Below the pieces are notes generated by a model. The model did not search any database. It was given only the letters and a program-made list of their open reading frames with translations, and was not told the origin of the DNA. This document shows positions 21,552-35,348 of a DNA stretch of 64,000 nucleotides, piece after piece. Where the stretch lies: NCBI RefSeq assembly GCF_907164915.1, contig NC_061869.1, forward strand, positions 48,047,771 to 48,111,770, read 5' to 3'. Numbering within the stretch: the first letter of the stretch is position 1; every line of letters begins with the position of its first letter. The translations under genes and the position numbers were made by a program. The DNA is from Impatiens glandulifera. Lineage: Eukaryota > Streptophyta > Magnoliopsida > Ericales > Balsaminaceae.

Positions 21552-23639
21552 CATTGATGGACTACATCATCTCTCCGTTTCTATACCTAGTTTACATTTC
21601 TCGCATTCTTGCTTATCCGCAATGCATTGCTCCATTTACATGATTGGTTCTTCTAGATACTCCTTTTATTCAAATTGAATCATAGATTCTTAAAAAGGGT
21701 ATGAAGAGGCCGTTTTGAGTTTATTGAACGTACTAGTGTATAAAACATTGATGAGTGATGTTCATTATTATCCTTGTATTTGATCTTCAATTGAGCTATA
21801 AGGTTTTGAACTTGTGGGTTATAATCAAGAGATCATGTCTTGAATTGGAAGTTAATGAATAAGTGTGACCATCCGAAATCACGTATCCATCCTTAACATC
21901 TTTGCATACTTGAGTTGCTTTAAGATGTCATCATCTATCAAACTATAATAGGCCTCCCATCAATTAAGTGCATCATCTCTCAATTTTTATATTGAGATAA
22001 AAAATTTCACATGCTTTTATATCACAATGCATTTCTCTACTACCACGTGGTTAACTTTTGAAGTTACTCATTTTTTTGAATTAATTCAAAGATTCTTCAA
22101 AAGGATAAAATAAGGCTTATGTCCATTATGTTGAGCATACCAATGTATAGGACTTCTCTTTCTTGCATTTCTCATGATCGTTGTGAGGATCAAGAAATTC
22201 CTTCGTCTAGATGACATGATTGTCCTTATCTTGGAGCAAGGGATAGTCAAAATGTCATTAACGTGTCTTATGTAGTGATAACCCTTCATTACCTATATGT
22301 AATACAAATGTTATGTGCATTAAGTCTGATCATCTACGTGGCTTTGTGATGTTTTCAAATAGTAGATCTTGTTTTTGGTTTGTTGTGAAAACCTATGGAT
22401 CTTATAAAGATGGTTAAGAAGAGAAATCACATCAATCGTATGATGACTCCTATCGTCATCTATGCACACACACGTTCCTAAAGGGAAATAGGCGCACACT
22501 TTCCAACTCGTCATTTTTATTTAAAATGAAAGTATCAAATTTGGGGTTTGTCATAAATTGTATGCATCATTATAAACATTCACTCGTCCTCTCCTTACAT
22601 ATGCACACAACGTTTTGCAAAGTATAAGATTGAGTCTTCTTCAAGCTCCTCCTTTCCTCGTCATTTGGTATTTCGTCTTCTTCGTTTTCTTTGGAATGTT
22701 TCTTGTTGAAACTTAGACATAAATGTCAATTAATTTTTTTTGAGATCGTCGTCCTCTTTATGTTTTTCCACTCAGACGAGTAAAAGGGCTGGCTTTGGTT
22801 GATCTTAACCATTATGACTAAGTCATTTCCTCAAAGGGCGTTATCTCGCTTAACTTGAACATCTCTTGGTGAAGCCCACAATACTTGTGACGGGGTCCAA
22901 TGGCTAGCATCGTGGCATCGATCATAAAATACCTATAAAACAAACACCAAAGATAAACAACGTTTTAAAAAAAAGGCCAGAATGTACTCGTGAACGCCTA
23001 TTTTAGCTATAATGCTTACACATATTTACATAAGTATAGTAGGCACGTAAAAGTATTCTGCGTGGCTAGACTATTCGGGAACGACGAACGACTAGGTCTT
23101 GGGAATCGTAACCAGGATTTTGTTTGTATGGAGAAATCATAAGAGAGAGTCCATCACCCCGTCGGAGAGCATAAAAAATCGCCAACTGAGAGTAAGCAAC
23201 GTTTCAATTGAGAATTTCTCCTCATTCTCACGATGCATATCATTCAAAAGGGACATCATCGTCGATGAGAAGGATCGATCTTGTGTACTTAGGTTCGTCC
23301 TCTCGCATCATCGCTCAAATTTGAAACAGATTGTCATTCCTAATTGACTAATCTTTGTACATAATACTATAGGTGTACTGATGACGTCGCATAACGCACA
23401 TCGTGTACTACCTTAAAACAAAGGGCGATGTGCCCAAAATTAATTACAATGCACGTAGAAAGGCAAAGTTGGATGATGTACCCTTTTTTGCCTTTATTTA
23501 TTGATTTTTTTGTTGGACTTTTTTTGCATTTTAGATTTGTTTTTGTTGAAGGTGTAAAATATTATTCTTAAGAATGACCAAAAGATTATTTCAAGCTAAA
23601 CATTCATTATCCTCATCAGAGTTGTCAATAAAGCTATAC
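21552..23639. other. No gene recognised
   Basis: About 2.1 kb of mixed-composition sequence with only short ORFs. The longest, plus-strand 23099-23347, has no recognised domain. I saw no terminal repeats that would define an element. It may be old transposon debris or true intergenic DNA. Confidence 0.5.
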
Positions 23640-24120
23640 GTTAAATATCGACCCTTCCCGAGAAGGAGTTTTCGTTACTCGATAATTGCGCCCCATAACT
23701 CACCTTTTTCTCGAGTTTAGAGTGAGACGAGGAACCAAAATGGTAGGCTTGACTAAAGTGAATTTAAAAGCATCAATTTAGACTAACTTTGATTTTTTTA
23801 GAGTCGCCACCTAATTTTCTACTCGAGAAATTAGGAAAGAAAAATATTTTGCGTGTTTAAACGTATTTTAGAGATTCTGTTATTAGTTTAGTGCTTGGTT
23901 ACACATGAGAAAAGGCTCACGCGTTATGTCTGGTTTGCTCGTCACATGATATTATATACTTTAAACTTTTACCCATTTAAAAGAATATTATTCTACACCT
24001 TATTTATTTATTTATCAAATCCTAAGACATGGATCTAAAGGTAATCCAAGCTTAAATATGTTTCTAGTTGTGCATTATTATGTTCCTTAGACATGCGTCT
24101 ATGTCATGGTCTTAAATTTA
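23640..24120 (-). mobile_element. Fragment of a Gypsy-type LTR
   Basis: It contains TAGAGTCGCCACCTAATTTT (minus strand: AAAATTAGGTGGCGACTCTA) and, further right, GCTTGGTTACACATGAGAAA. The same two landmarks occur in the same order at 46740-47110 and, in plus orientation, at 60290-60480. The GTGGCGACTC phrase is common near the 3' end of LTRs in plant Gypsy elements, as I recall. No boundaries could be set. Confidence 0.45.
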
Positions 24121-24762
24121 AGACGTAATTATATAAAATAAAATCATAGTACCTATGTCTATGAGGCTCGAAAATGATATCTAGAAAAAGAAACAAAAGA
24201 GGAGTTAGTTTAAAAAGAAGTAAATGTCCAAACAAACCCTTAAATATCTTATTTATAATTTGTTTTTTTATTAGAATATTTTATATTTTAACTTATCATT
24301 AGTGTATCATCATTATCTACTATCACCTACAATTTATGCATATGGCTTTATATATATAATATATATTTTTGTTTTATTTATTTATTCATATTTGAAAGAA
24401 AACTAACTAAACAAATTTGAAAAACAAAGTGACGGATCACGGTAGGGGAATCAATTGTAGCCGAGCAATCAGCTTAATTCAGTCGGAAAAGGGATCAGAT
24501 CGATCATTAGTGTCTGCTGCCACCCTATTTATCAAAACTCTCTATGACATATGAAGAATGACAATATGACAATCATAAATTAAAATGTTCATTTCGCTTG
24601 AAAGACATGTTAAATTTTACGACCGATAGTAATATATTATCAATAAAAGCATAGTGAATCTATATCTAGTGAATCTATATCTGTAATGAACAAAACTTTA
24701 GAAATAGAAAAATAGACACAAATGGCTCTCAATTACACATTCTATTTCATCGTACCACTCAC
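24121..24762. other. Intergenic flank of the Copia insertion
   Basis: Mostly AT-rich. A more GC-rich patch at 24430-24530 shows no recognised protein. The final bases CTCAC (24758-24762) are the target site of the element that follows. Confidence 0.5.
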
Positions 24763-25199
24763 TGTTGGAATTTATGGGTCACTATTATAATAAATAATTG
24801 TGCAAATGTCATCTTTTAATTAAGCCAAAATAATGTGATATAATGTGAAATTAAGTTTATAGGCTTATGGATGTATTTATCATGAATATAAAGTGAGGAT
24901 ACCTAATTAAACTTTCTAATTTTATGAAGGGGCTAAATTAGAAATGTTCAAACCAAAATAACTAACATTATGGTTATTTTGTAACGGTATGATCCCCAAT
25001 TACTGTACGATTCATTTTTCTCTTTGCTCCCCATCAACAAAGAGAGAAAACAAATTTGACGTATCCACATCTAAAGGAAGAGAAGATTAAAAAATCTTTC
25101 AAATATAAGGAAAAATATGATGAGTAGCTTCCGCTAATCGTTAATCATAGTATTATTTTCTCATATATATTATTAGGATTTAATTCAGATAATCTAACA
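24763..25199 (+). repeat. 5' LTR
   Basis: TGTTGGAATT to TCTAACA. It lacks a block present in the 3' LTR around 31084-31108 (CTCATCAATTGGAAGATCC region), so the difference is probably a deletion here. Confidence 0.93.
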
Positions 25200-25201
25200 A
25201 T

Positions 25202-25213
25202 TGGTATTAGAGC
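25202..25213 (+). other. Primer binding site, mutated
   Basis: TGGTATTAGAGC lies just after the LTR and differs by one base from TGGTATCAGAGC, the site for initiator methionine tRNA. Confidence 0.85.
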
Positions 25214-25449
25214 CATCCTAATTTAATTAAGTGAGAAATTATATCGATGTAGATATAATATACAGATTTAATTATATGATAAATTATATCGGTGTAGATA
25301 ATATATTCATATTTAATTATGTGAGAAAATTATATAGATATATGCAGATTTATATGCATGAAATTATATGCATGCAATTTATATGCATAAATTTAATATG
25401 CATGGAATTTATATGCTATATGCATGCATAATAAAAGCATGTTATTAGG

Positions 25450-25454
<5 letters not shown>

Positions 25455-25497
<43 letters not shown>
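25455..25497. repeat. (TA)n microsatellite
   Basis: About 20 uninterrupted dinucleotides in the element's leader. Confidence 0.95.
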
Positions 25498-25500
<3 letters not shown>

Positions 25501-26313
25501 TTGTGATAATTTCAAACAAATTTATGTAAAATATAAAGATTTATGGTTAAATAGAGGAATTGTTTGTTGATAAAATTTAGGGATATTAAGATTCTCTCCT
25601 AAGTTCGACTATTTATTTGGATTATAGTGAATGATTGATATAATATATTATATATTATAAGAGAGAATTGAGGAATATATAATTATAATTATATATATAT
25701 ATATATATAATTTATTAGGTATAATTTATTTTATTTCACAATAAAATTAAATTAAACTACATGTCATTTATCAAAACAAAATTATATGTTTATTTAGAAA
25801 ATAATATATTATTGATTTAGGTTATATACAATAATATATATGACATTTAAATTCAAAATTAATGATATTATAGTTCATTAATTGAATTGTATTTATTTAT
25901 ACAAATAATCACCCAAGTGACAATGTTTGTTGAAATTGATTCAATAAAATTTTGAAATGTAAGTATTGTGTAATTCATGTGATTATATTATTTGATCCAA
26001 AGATTGATAATTAATTGACCGAATTACATAAATACTTGTGATGATAAACATGTAATAATTATAAAGTCATATTTATGTGAATAATTAATATATCTAAAGA
26101 TAAATTTTATTATTTGACATGTCTTATTATTAATATTTGATCATTACAATAAAATACTATTAGCAATTAATATTATTGTCCAAAGACTTGATATTAATGT
26201 TGTGTTAAGTATTTTGAGATGGGGTAAATCATAATTTGAATTTAATTATTACTTAATATTATAGTCAGTCATGAGCATGTTATTAATGTAATTTATTATT
26301 TTGTTTTTTATTT

Positions 26314-29300
26314 ATGAGTACAGTTGTTGCTATTGTATCTGCTAATGCTAATTTGATTCTGATCCTTAATGGAAGTAATTTTAAGGCTTGGAAAAAGAGC
26401 ATTCTTATTGTTCTCGGATGCATGGATATCGATTTTTCGTTTAGAATGGATGAGCCCACTCCTACTACGGATGATAGTAACTTTCATGATAAGAGAATAT
26501 ATGAGAAGTGGAAACGTTCTAATCGTTTGAGTCTTATGATCATAAAGCGTGGCATACCTGAGGCTTTTAGGGTGCGGTATCTGATGAGATAACCAATGCC
26601 AAAGATTTTCTTGCCAAAATCAAAAAGTATTTTGAGAAAAGTAATAAAGAAGAAACTAACACTCTTTTAAAGAGACTAATTTCAATGAAGTTTAAAGGTA
26701 AAGAAAACATAAGAGAGTACATCATGGAGATGTCTAATGTTGCTTCTAAGTTGAAAGCACTCAAACTCGAGATGTCTGAAGACTTACTCGTGCACTTGGT
26801 GCTTATATCTCTTCATGTTCAATTCAGTCAATTTCAGGTAAGTTATAACTGTCAAATGGAGAAATGGACTCTTAATGAGCTCATTTCATTTTGTGTACAA
26901 GAGGAAGAGAGATTGAAGCAAAATAAGACTGAAAGTGCTCATTTGGCAAGTACCTCTAAAGAAAGGGGTATAAAGAGGAAAAATGAGGCTACTAATGATA
27001 AATTTCCAGCACAAAAGAAACGAACTCAATCTCAAGTTAAAATTGATAAGAGTTGTTTCTTTTGTAAGAAGGATAGACATCAAAAGAAAGATTGTCCTAA
27101 GTACCGTATTTGGCGTGCTAAGAAAGGTACATTTCATAATTTAGTTTGTTCTAAAGTTAATTTAGCTTTAGTACCAAGAAACACTTGGTGGTTAGACTCT
27201 GGTGCTACTGTTAATATAAGTGTTTCATTGCAGGGTTGCCTGAATTACCGAAGACCAATTGATGTTGAAAGACACATTTATGTGGGAGATGGAAAATCGG
27301 TAAAAGTGGAAGCAATAGGGCATTTTAGATTGTTATTACGTACTGGTTACTATTTGGATTTAATGGATACATTTGTTGTACTGTCATTTAGACTTAATTT
27401 GATTTATGTTGTTTGTATGGACAAATTGGGATATCATTGTTCATTTGGAAATGGAAATTTAACTTTATCTATTAATTCTAAAGTTGTTGGAACCGGTTCA
27501 CTTATAGCTTATGATAATCTTTATTTGCTTGAAACAATTGCTTCTTATAATGAAACCTTGAATGAGGAATCAAATGGTACTAAGCGAAAAATAAATAATG
27601 AAAATTCAAGTTCCTTATGACACAAGCGATTAGGACATATCTTTAGAAATAGAGTTGAAAGACTTGTTTCCTAAGGAATTTTGGATAAAATTGATTTTTC
27701 AGACTTTAATGTATGTATTGAATGCATTAAAGGAAAACAAACTAAAAGAAATAAATTATGTGCAATAAGGGCAAATGACGTCTTAGAGTTGATACATACG
27801 GACATTTGTGGGCCATTTCCTACATCTTCTTGGAATGGTCAACAATACTTTGTATCATTTATAGATGACTACTCAAGATATGCATACATATTTCTAATTC
27901 ATAAAAATTCACAAGTATTGGATGTGTTCAAAACATTTAAAGTTGAAGTTGAAAACCAACTCAATAAAAGAATAAAGAAAGTCAAATTTGACCGTGGTGA
28001 TGAATATTATGGTAGATATGACGGTTTAGGTAAACAACGTCCATGACCTTTTGCCAGATACCTAGAAGAGTGTGGGATTGTCCCACAATACACCATGCCT
28101 GGTTCACCGAGAATGAATGGTGTGGCTGAAAGACGTAATCGCACTCTTAAGGACATGGTAAGGAGTATGATTAGTCGTTCGACTTTACCAGAATCCCTAT
28201 GGGGAGAGGTACTAAAGACTGCAACCTACATTTAAAATAGAGTACCAAGTAAAGTAACTACTAAAACACCTTATGAGCTTTGGACTAGTCGTAAACCTAG
28301 TTTAAAGTATTTTCATGTTTGGGGATGCCCTGTTGAGGCAAGACCTTATAGGCCGAATGAAAGAAAATTTGATCCCAAAATAGTTAGCATTATTTTATTG
28401 GGTACTCTGAACGATCAAGGGGATATAAATTTTATGATCCCAAGTTAAAAACAATTTTTGAGACGGAAACTGCAATATTTTTTGAGGATATTGAGTTTGA
28501 TGGGAGAAATAACTTTGTCTTTGAAGATAATTTGGATTCAACAATTCCTATTGAGGAAGACTTGATTCATATCCCAAATGATTTTGACATTGATATGGAT
28601 ATTATTCATATTAATGATCAAGTTCAAAATCAAGAGCAACAAGAAATTGTTGAACAAACTCATGAAAAACAAACTCAACAACCTCAAGATCAAGTGCTTT
28701 TAAGATGATCCACTAGAGAAAGAAGAATTGCTATATCAAATGATTATATAGTTTTTCTTCAAGAAAATGAGGATAGTGGTAGTATAATGGAAGATGACCC
28801 TATCAGCTTTTAACATGCTATGAAAGATACTAATTCTGAAAAGTAGATTTGTGCAATGATCGAAGAGTATAAATCTATGCAAGACAATAAAGTTTGGGAA
28901 CTTGTCACGTTACCAGAAGGAAAGAAACCTATTGGTTATAAATGGATTTTTAAAACCAATCGGGATTCAAAGGGTAATGTTGACAAATATAAGGCTCATC
29001 TTGTAGAAAAAGGTTATTCTCAGAAGGAAGGGATTGACTTTAAAGAGACATTTTCTCCAGTTTCATCGAATGACTCTTTTAGGACAATCATGGCATTCGT
29101 TGCACAGTTTGATATGGAGCTTCACCAAATAGATGTCAAGACATCATTTCTCAATGGAGACATTGAAGAAACAATCTATATGGTGCAACCAGAAAACTTT
29201 GTATCGGAAGACTCAAAGCATATGGTATGTAAATTGAGAAAATCTATTTATGGGCTCAAACAAGCTTCTCGTGAATTGTATCAAAAATTTCATCAAATTA

Positions 29301-30390
29301 TTATCTTATTTGGTTTCGAGGTAAATGTCGTTGATGAATGTGTGTATCAGAAATTTGTTGGGAGTAAACATATTTTTTTGATTTTGTATGTTGATGACAT
29401 ACTACTTACCACAAATGATTTAAGCATATTGTATGAAACCAAGAGTTTTTTATCAAAGAATTTTGAGATAAAAGATCTTGGCGAAGCTTCTTTTGTATTA
29501 GGAATCCAAATACATCGAGATCGTTCTCGAGGTATCCTTGGGTTATCTCAAAGAAACTATATTGATACAGTTCTTAAAAGGTATGGAATGTTTGATAGTA
29601 AACTTTTAGATACCCCTATCGCTAAAGGAGACAAATTTAGTCTCAATCAATGCCCAAAAGGAAATCTTCAAATTGAAGAAATGAAATCAATTCCCCATGC
29701 TTCGGTTATTAGGAGTTTGATGTATGCTCAAGTATGTATGCGTCCTGATATTGCGTATATTGTTGGAGTTTTAGGCAGAAATCTTAGTAACGCGAGATTA
29801 GATAATTGAAAAGCAGTTAAAAAGGTTATAAGATACTTAAAGAAAACAAGAGATTTCATGCTCATATATCAGAGGTCAAATAAGTTTGAGATCATTGGGT
29901 ATTATGATTCTGATTTTGCGGGATGCCAAGATAGTAGAAGATCGACTTCAGGCTATGTTTATCTGTTAGCTGGAGGAGCTATATCCTGGAAGAGTGCTAA
30001 ACAAACTCTTGTAGCTTCTTCTACCATGGCAGCTGAATTCATAGCATGTTATGAGGCATCAAATCATGGTTTATGGCTAAGAAATTTTGTCACAGGGTTG
30101 CGTATTATGGAAGGAATTGAAAGACCACTAAAATTGTACTATGACAACAAATCGGCCGTATTATATTCCAATAACAACAGGAGTACAACAAAGTAAAAAT
30201 TTATTGACATTAAATTCCTTGTTGTTAAAGAAAGGGTACAAAATAGACAATTAAGAATAGAACATATTGGAACAAACTCCATGTTAGAAGATCCTCTTAC
30301 AAAAGGCTTGGTACTCAAAGTCTTTCATGAGCACACTACTCACATGGGTATTTTAGTATTTGAGTATCTTTAGTTTAAGTGGGAGTTTAT
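26314..30390 (+). pseudogene. Copia gag-pol, inactivated
   Basis: Domains follow the Ty1-Copia order. Gag runs from ATG 26314 (NLILILNGSNFKAWKKSI), with a frame break near 26580 and a second stretch from 26685. The zinc knuckle CFFCKKDRHQKKDC (near 27055) is complete. Protease has WWLDSGAT (near 27190). The integrase region has HTDICGPFPTS and FIDDYSRYAYIF (near 27800-27880), and PGSPRMNGVAERRN (near 28105) appears in a shifted frame. Reverse transcriptase has KWIFKTNRD and LYVDDILL (near 29390), and RNase H has SDFAGCQDSRRSTSGY (near 29915) and YYDNKSA. Stops or frameshifts occur near 26590, 27620, 28046, 28235, 28710 and 29808. It would have encoded the self-copying machinery. Confidence 0.93.
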
Positions 30391-30781
30391 ATTACATTGT
30401 TGTTCTATGACTTTAAAGTATTTGTGTATACACTTATGTTTTATTTTTCAGTTATGATAATGTTTAAAGATATTTTGTACAATAATGTTACAAGTTTGAT
30501 CTCACTTAAGTAGGACGAATTGAAAATTGACATGAATAGATCACCGTGCATGGAATTTTCATTCCTCACATTCATGATATGATTTGTCATTTAATTGTAT
30601 TGATTTATGTGATCATTGTTGGGTCTAGTTGTGAATAAATACAACGAAGAGCTCTTTAGTCCTATATTGATATAGTTAATTGATAAAATTGTTTATACAA
30701 CATATGAATGAGATGACACAAAACTTTGGACGCATTATGATTGTTACATTTATTTTTGTAATACGTGATCCAGTGTGAGAT

Positions 30782-31247
30782 TGTTGGAATTTATGGGTCA
30801 CTATTATAATAAATAATTGTGCAAATGTCATCTTTTAATTAAGGCAAAATAATGTGATCTAATGTGAAATCAAGTTTATAGGCTTATGGGTGTATTTGTC
30901 ATGAATATAAAGTGAGGATACGTAAGTGAACTTTCTAATTTTATGAAGGGGCTAAATTAGAAATGTTCAAACCAAAATAACTAACATTATGGTTATTTTG
31001 TAACGGTATGGTCCCCAATTGATGTACGATTCATTTTTTTCTTTGTGTCCCTATCAACAAAGAGAGAAAACAAATTTGACGTACTCATCAATTGGAAGAT
31101 CCATTCCACATCTAAAGGAAGAGAAGATTAAAGAATCTTTCAAATATAAGGAAAGAGATGATGAGTACATGTACGCTTCCACTAATCGTTAATCGTAGTA
31201 TTATTTTCTCATATGTATTATTAGGATTTAATTCAGATAATCTAACA
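30782..31247 (+). repeat. 3' LTR
   Basis: It matches the 5' LTR from TGTTGGAATTTATGGGTCAC to TCTAACA, preceded by a short purine run (GTGTGAGA) that could be the polypurine tract, and followed by the CTCAC target copy. Confidence 0.93.
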
Positions 31248-31252
31248 CTCAC

Positions 31253-31619
31253 TACCAAGTATAAGACATAAATGAAAACATATATCATATGTCGAGAACA
31301 AAACATATATCACCCTTTTGAATTAGTATCTAGATGCAATGAATTAGGCAATAGAGTTTTTTTTTGGTGAAGATCGACATAAACTGCTCTATTTTCTTTT
31401 ACCATCGTCTCTCCTCCCCTTCCTTCTATTTTGCTTTGATCTCCTCGTTTCTCATTACTGTCTCTAGTTCAAATAGGAGGCTCTCACTCTGCGGCTGGTG
31501 ATCTTCGTACCTCATAGATGATAGGGAGAATTAAATTTTTCCAAAAGGACTACTATCGTTTTTTTCTTTTATCAGATCGTTGAGAAAGAAACTGAATATT
31601 GAAGAAGAAATGAGAATGT
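31253..31619. other. Short spacer between two Copia elements
   Basis: The pyrimidine-rich part at 31381-31480 looks like a plant leader or promoter-proximal sequence, but no ORF or splice structure supports a gene. Confidence 0.4.
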
Positions 31620-32219
31620 TGTTGGAATTATTTCCAATAGGTACATATATTATTTAATAATTGTATATTAGTTGTTACCATAATAAAGATTAAAGCCCAA
31701 TTAAAGAGATCTATTAAAATATAAAAGTTATGGGCTTATTTAGACATCTATAATAAATATGGGGACATATTTTTGTAGAAGTAGAAATACCATTTATTAT
31801 TTCGTTGATGGGCCGAATAATAAATGGGTATATTAGGGCTAGGTCTCCAACCCATATAGATATCCTACCTAATTTGTTTCTCTCAGACAAAAAGGTTTAT
31901 GTTCATCTCTCAAGAACACTCATGAGGGCTATCAATATAGGGTTGGAAGACTTAAACCCCACCCACATCAGACATTCTGATTCAGGTACAGATATAGAAC
32001 AAGAAGATCCACATTCCGATCTAGGTCCAGATTCAGAACAAAAAGATCCAAGATCTAGAGAAGATAAAGAAGAAGAGAATAACGAAGAACGACTTAATGG
32101 GCCATTCTTCATTCAAGATCCATGTATGTTTCCACAATTACAGTTTATCTCAATTTATCGACATAGAGTATATAGATTATAAATTTAAAGATTAAAGATT
32201 TAGATTAAAGATTCTAACA
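31620..32219 (+). repeat. 5' LTR of the eroded element, with an internal ORF
   Basis: It starts TGTTGGAATTATTTCC and ends GATTCTAACA. A 124-125 codon ORF (ATG at 31808, to 32182) lies inside: basic at the start (GRIINGYIRARSP), then acidic and Ser/Asp/Gln-rich repeats (DPHSDLGPDSEQKDP). The same ORF persists for about 90 codons in the other LTR. I recognise no domain, and it may be chance openness in the LTR. Confidence 0.85.
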
Positions 32220-32221
32220 AG

Positions 32222-32234
32222 TGGTATCAGAGCC
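32222..32234 (+). other. Primer binding site
   Basis: TGGTATCAGAGCC begins three bases after the LTR end and is an exact initiator methionine tRNA site. Confidence 0.9.
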
Positions 32235-35200
32235 TTCTCTATGTCAATTTATGGAGATTTAGATTTTTAAATATATATTTTTTTAAAATTTGAAAAGACA
32301 TTCATATATGTTCTTCGTCTAATTCAATAACAACTAATAAGGATAAAGATAGATTGCTGAATTTGGTTAACAAGATTATGAATAACAATTAAATTTCTGT
32401 ATATTCACATTAAATATATGGAAATTGAATAAATTGAATTGAATGTTATGTATAGAACAAAAGGTGAGATAATTAAGAAAAAATTAATTCTATTATATAT
32501 ATTTATATATATATAAATATATATTTGATTTGAGGTTATATATATATTTGTTATTAGTTAAAGAATATGAATAGACATTCATACATATTCTTGATAAATA
32601 TGTTTTTTTATTTACTGAATTATAAACAATAAATCATTTTGATGTATATGTTATAGTAAAGAAAGACTCTAGACATCTAATCCATTTTTTAGAAATCATA
32701 AAGAATAAACTGTTTCTTAAAAATCATAAAGAATAAAATTTTTTAGAAATCATAAAGAATAAATTGTTTCTTAAAAAATAAACGGTTTTAGAATCATAAA
32801 GAATAATTATTTATAAATAAGAGAAATTTATGGTAAACAATAATTAAATATATATATATATATAATTTAGTAATTATAATTAATTAAAGAATTTCAGATT
32901 TTAGTTAATTAAGTAATTATATATTGAGAGAAATCTATTGGTAGAGAAGTTGGTTTTTTTTTTTTAAAGAATTGATCAAATTAATATCTCTTTATTATTA
33001 ATTAGATAATTAAGGAGATATTAATTAATATATTATATATATTTTGGTTATATATATATATATTTTAATATATATTTTGTGTATGAATTTAATAATAATT
33101 ATAACCGAATTAATTAAGAAAATTTGAATTTTAGAATAATAATTTATTATCATTCTAATTATATAATTATGTAAGGAATTAAGGAATTCAATTTTAAAAT
33201 AATAATTAATTATTATAATTAATTTAAGGAATTAAAATAATAATAATATTATTTTAATTAGTTAAAGATTAAAGTAATATTATTATTTTATTATTAATAA
33301 TAATTTAATAAATAAAGAATATCAATAACTTATTTAGAAGAATTAAGTTATTTATGAAGAATTAAGAAAATCAATTAACCTAATAATTGATAAATTTAAA
33401 ATTTAAAATTATTTCATTATTTTATCCTATGTAATGGATTATTTCATTATTATATTTGAATGAATCAATCATGTTATATTACATATTTGGATATATATTT
33501 ACATATTTGAGAAGTATTTGGGTAATAAGTAAAATCACAATTATTTGTTTTAGGTTACAAGCATATGGAGTTTATGCGATTTTGATACATAAAATAATAT
33601 TCGGATTTTCGGTATTAATAACACATTCAAAATTTGGTACAATTTTATGCCCACTTAAATTTGTAATTATGCGGTTGTTAATCGGCCCAAAGGAAGGTTA
33701 ATAATTGGCCAGATTGCAAAATTTAAGAATGTACAAATTATTAATTTATAGAACATATTTGTTTTATAAGATTAAGTCGGTTGTGTTTGTAACTATGCGA
33801 TTATTAATCGTACAAAAGGAAGTTTAATAATTGGTCAAATTACACCCTTAAAGTATGTACATAAGTTATTAATTTATTAAATCAATTAATTGAAGCAATA
33901 TCCTACCAAAGTAGGCTCTCTTGTGTAGGTTAATATGTTTTATAAATTAAGAAGGTAGTGTATATGTAATTTATGCTGTTATTTAATCGGCCCAAAGGAA
34001 GATAAATAATTGGTCAGAATAACGTTATGCACATGTGGTAATAAATATATAACAATTATTCGGTGTGGCATATGAATAATTGGAATATCCAAAGATAACC
34101 AATTGTTTGACATGACTTATTGTTAATATTTGATTACTACAAAAGAGTACCGTTTGCAAGTTAATATTTAATGTCCAAAGACTTAAATATTAATTTTGCG
34201 TTTAGTATCTTATGATGAGACGTACCAGTATTTTGAATTTACGTGATTATTAAAATTTTGTGAGTATGGTTGTTCATTTGTTTTGTTATCTAATTAAGTA
34301 AACACTTCTACTCATACGGATTTTTCTTGTATACATCTTAAGTTCATTTGATATGATAAAGTTTTAAGGCGTATCTGAATTGTTATTTTTAAGAATTATA
34401 TCTAAAAGGGTTAAAAATGCTAAGGGTATTTTTAGACTAAAGATATCATAAGAAATACATCATAATATATGTTTTATTTTGTTTCAAAATTAAATGCATT
34501 AAAGTTAGAATTGCACTAATGTATTCTCATGCATCTAATTTGGATTTTCATATTCACACTTAAGTTAATTGATGTGAATTGTAGTTGTCTAAAGGGAGAC
34601 TTAGTCTCTATATGAACTCACATCAATTGTGTATAAGAAAATAAAATATTGAAACAAAAAATAACATAAATAATGGTCACTTATCAAATACCTTAAACGA
34701 TAATAAAGAAATGAAGTTGTAAGAATTGCAGATATTACTCCTAAAATAAAATTACTAAAGAAAGTGGTGCATAAAAGAATACATATTATAAGTTTGTTTT
34801 GTTTGTTCTAAGAATAATTTAACTATAGTACTCAGACACATTTGATTGGAACTTAGGTGTTATTATCTAAAGTGAGTGTGTTAATGTATGGTTGAGTTAG
34901 TTGTTAAAAAATCACTTGATGGTGAAAGAAACATCGACGTGAACAATGACAATTCAAATTAAAGATAAAGAATTAAGGAACAATTTTAGAAACTCTTTAT
35001 TTAGAAACAAACATTTAGGACATATCTCCATATAATAAATTTATTTGGAGAGAATAATTAAATAACTACAACTTATATATGGAATACGTTTCAATTAAAA
35101 TAACTAATAAATTCTTTTGGGGTTGTCTAGTTAAGGTTAGGCTTTACAGGTCTAAAGAAAATAAATTGGACTAAAGAATTGTTAATTGTTAAATATTCTA

Positions 35201-35249
35201 AAAGGTTTAGAGACAAAATTAGTCTCATAAGTATTTCAATGTTAGGCTT

Positions 35250-35348
<99 letters not shown>

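Larger units (their letters stand above)
24763..31247 (+). mobile_element. Full-length decayed Ty1-Copia retrotransposon
   Basis: It is bounded by LTRs starting TGTTGGAATTTATGGGTCAC and ending TCTAACA, with a perfect 5-bp target duplication CTCAC at 24758-24762 and 31248-31252. Between the LTRs are a primer site, a long AT-rich leader (25215-26313), a broken gag-pol and a purine-rich tract before the 3' LTR. The LTRs are 437 and 466 bp and differ by one 20-30-base indel plus scattered changes. The coding region has many stops, so it is immobile by itself. Confidence 0.95.

Noticed and set aside
23099..23347. Small protein-coding gene
   Set aside because: 82 codons without recognisable domain, splice signals or codon pattern; not distinguishable from chance.
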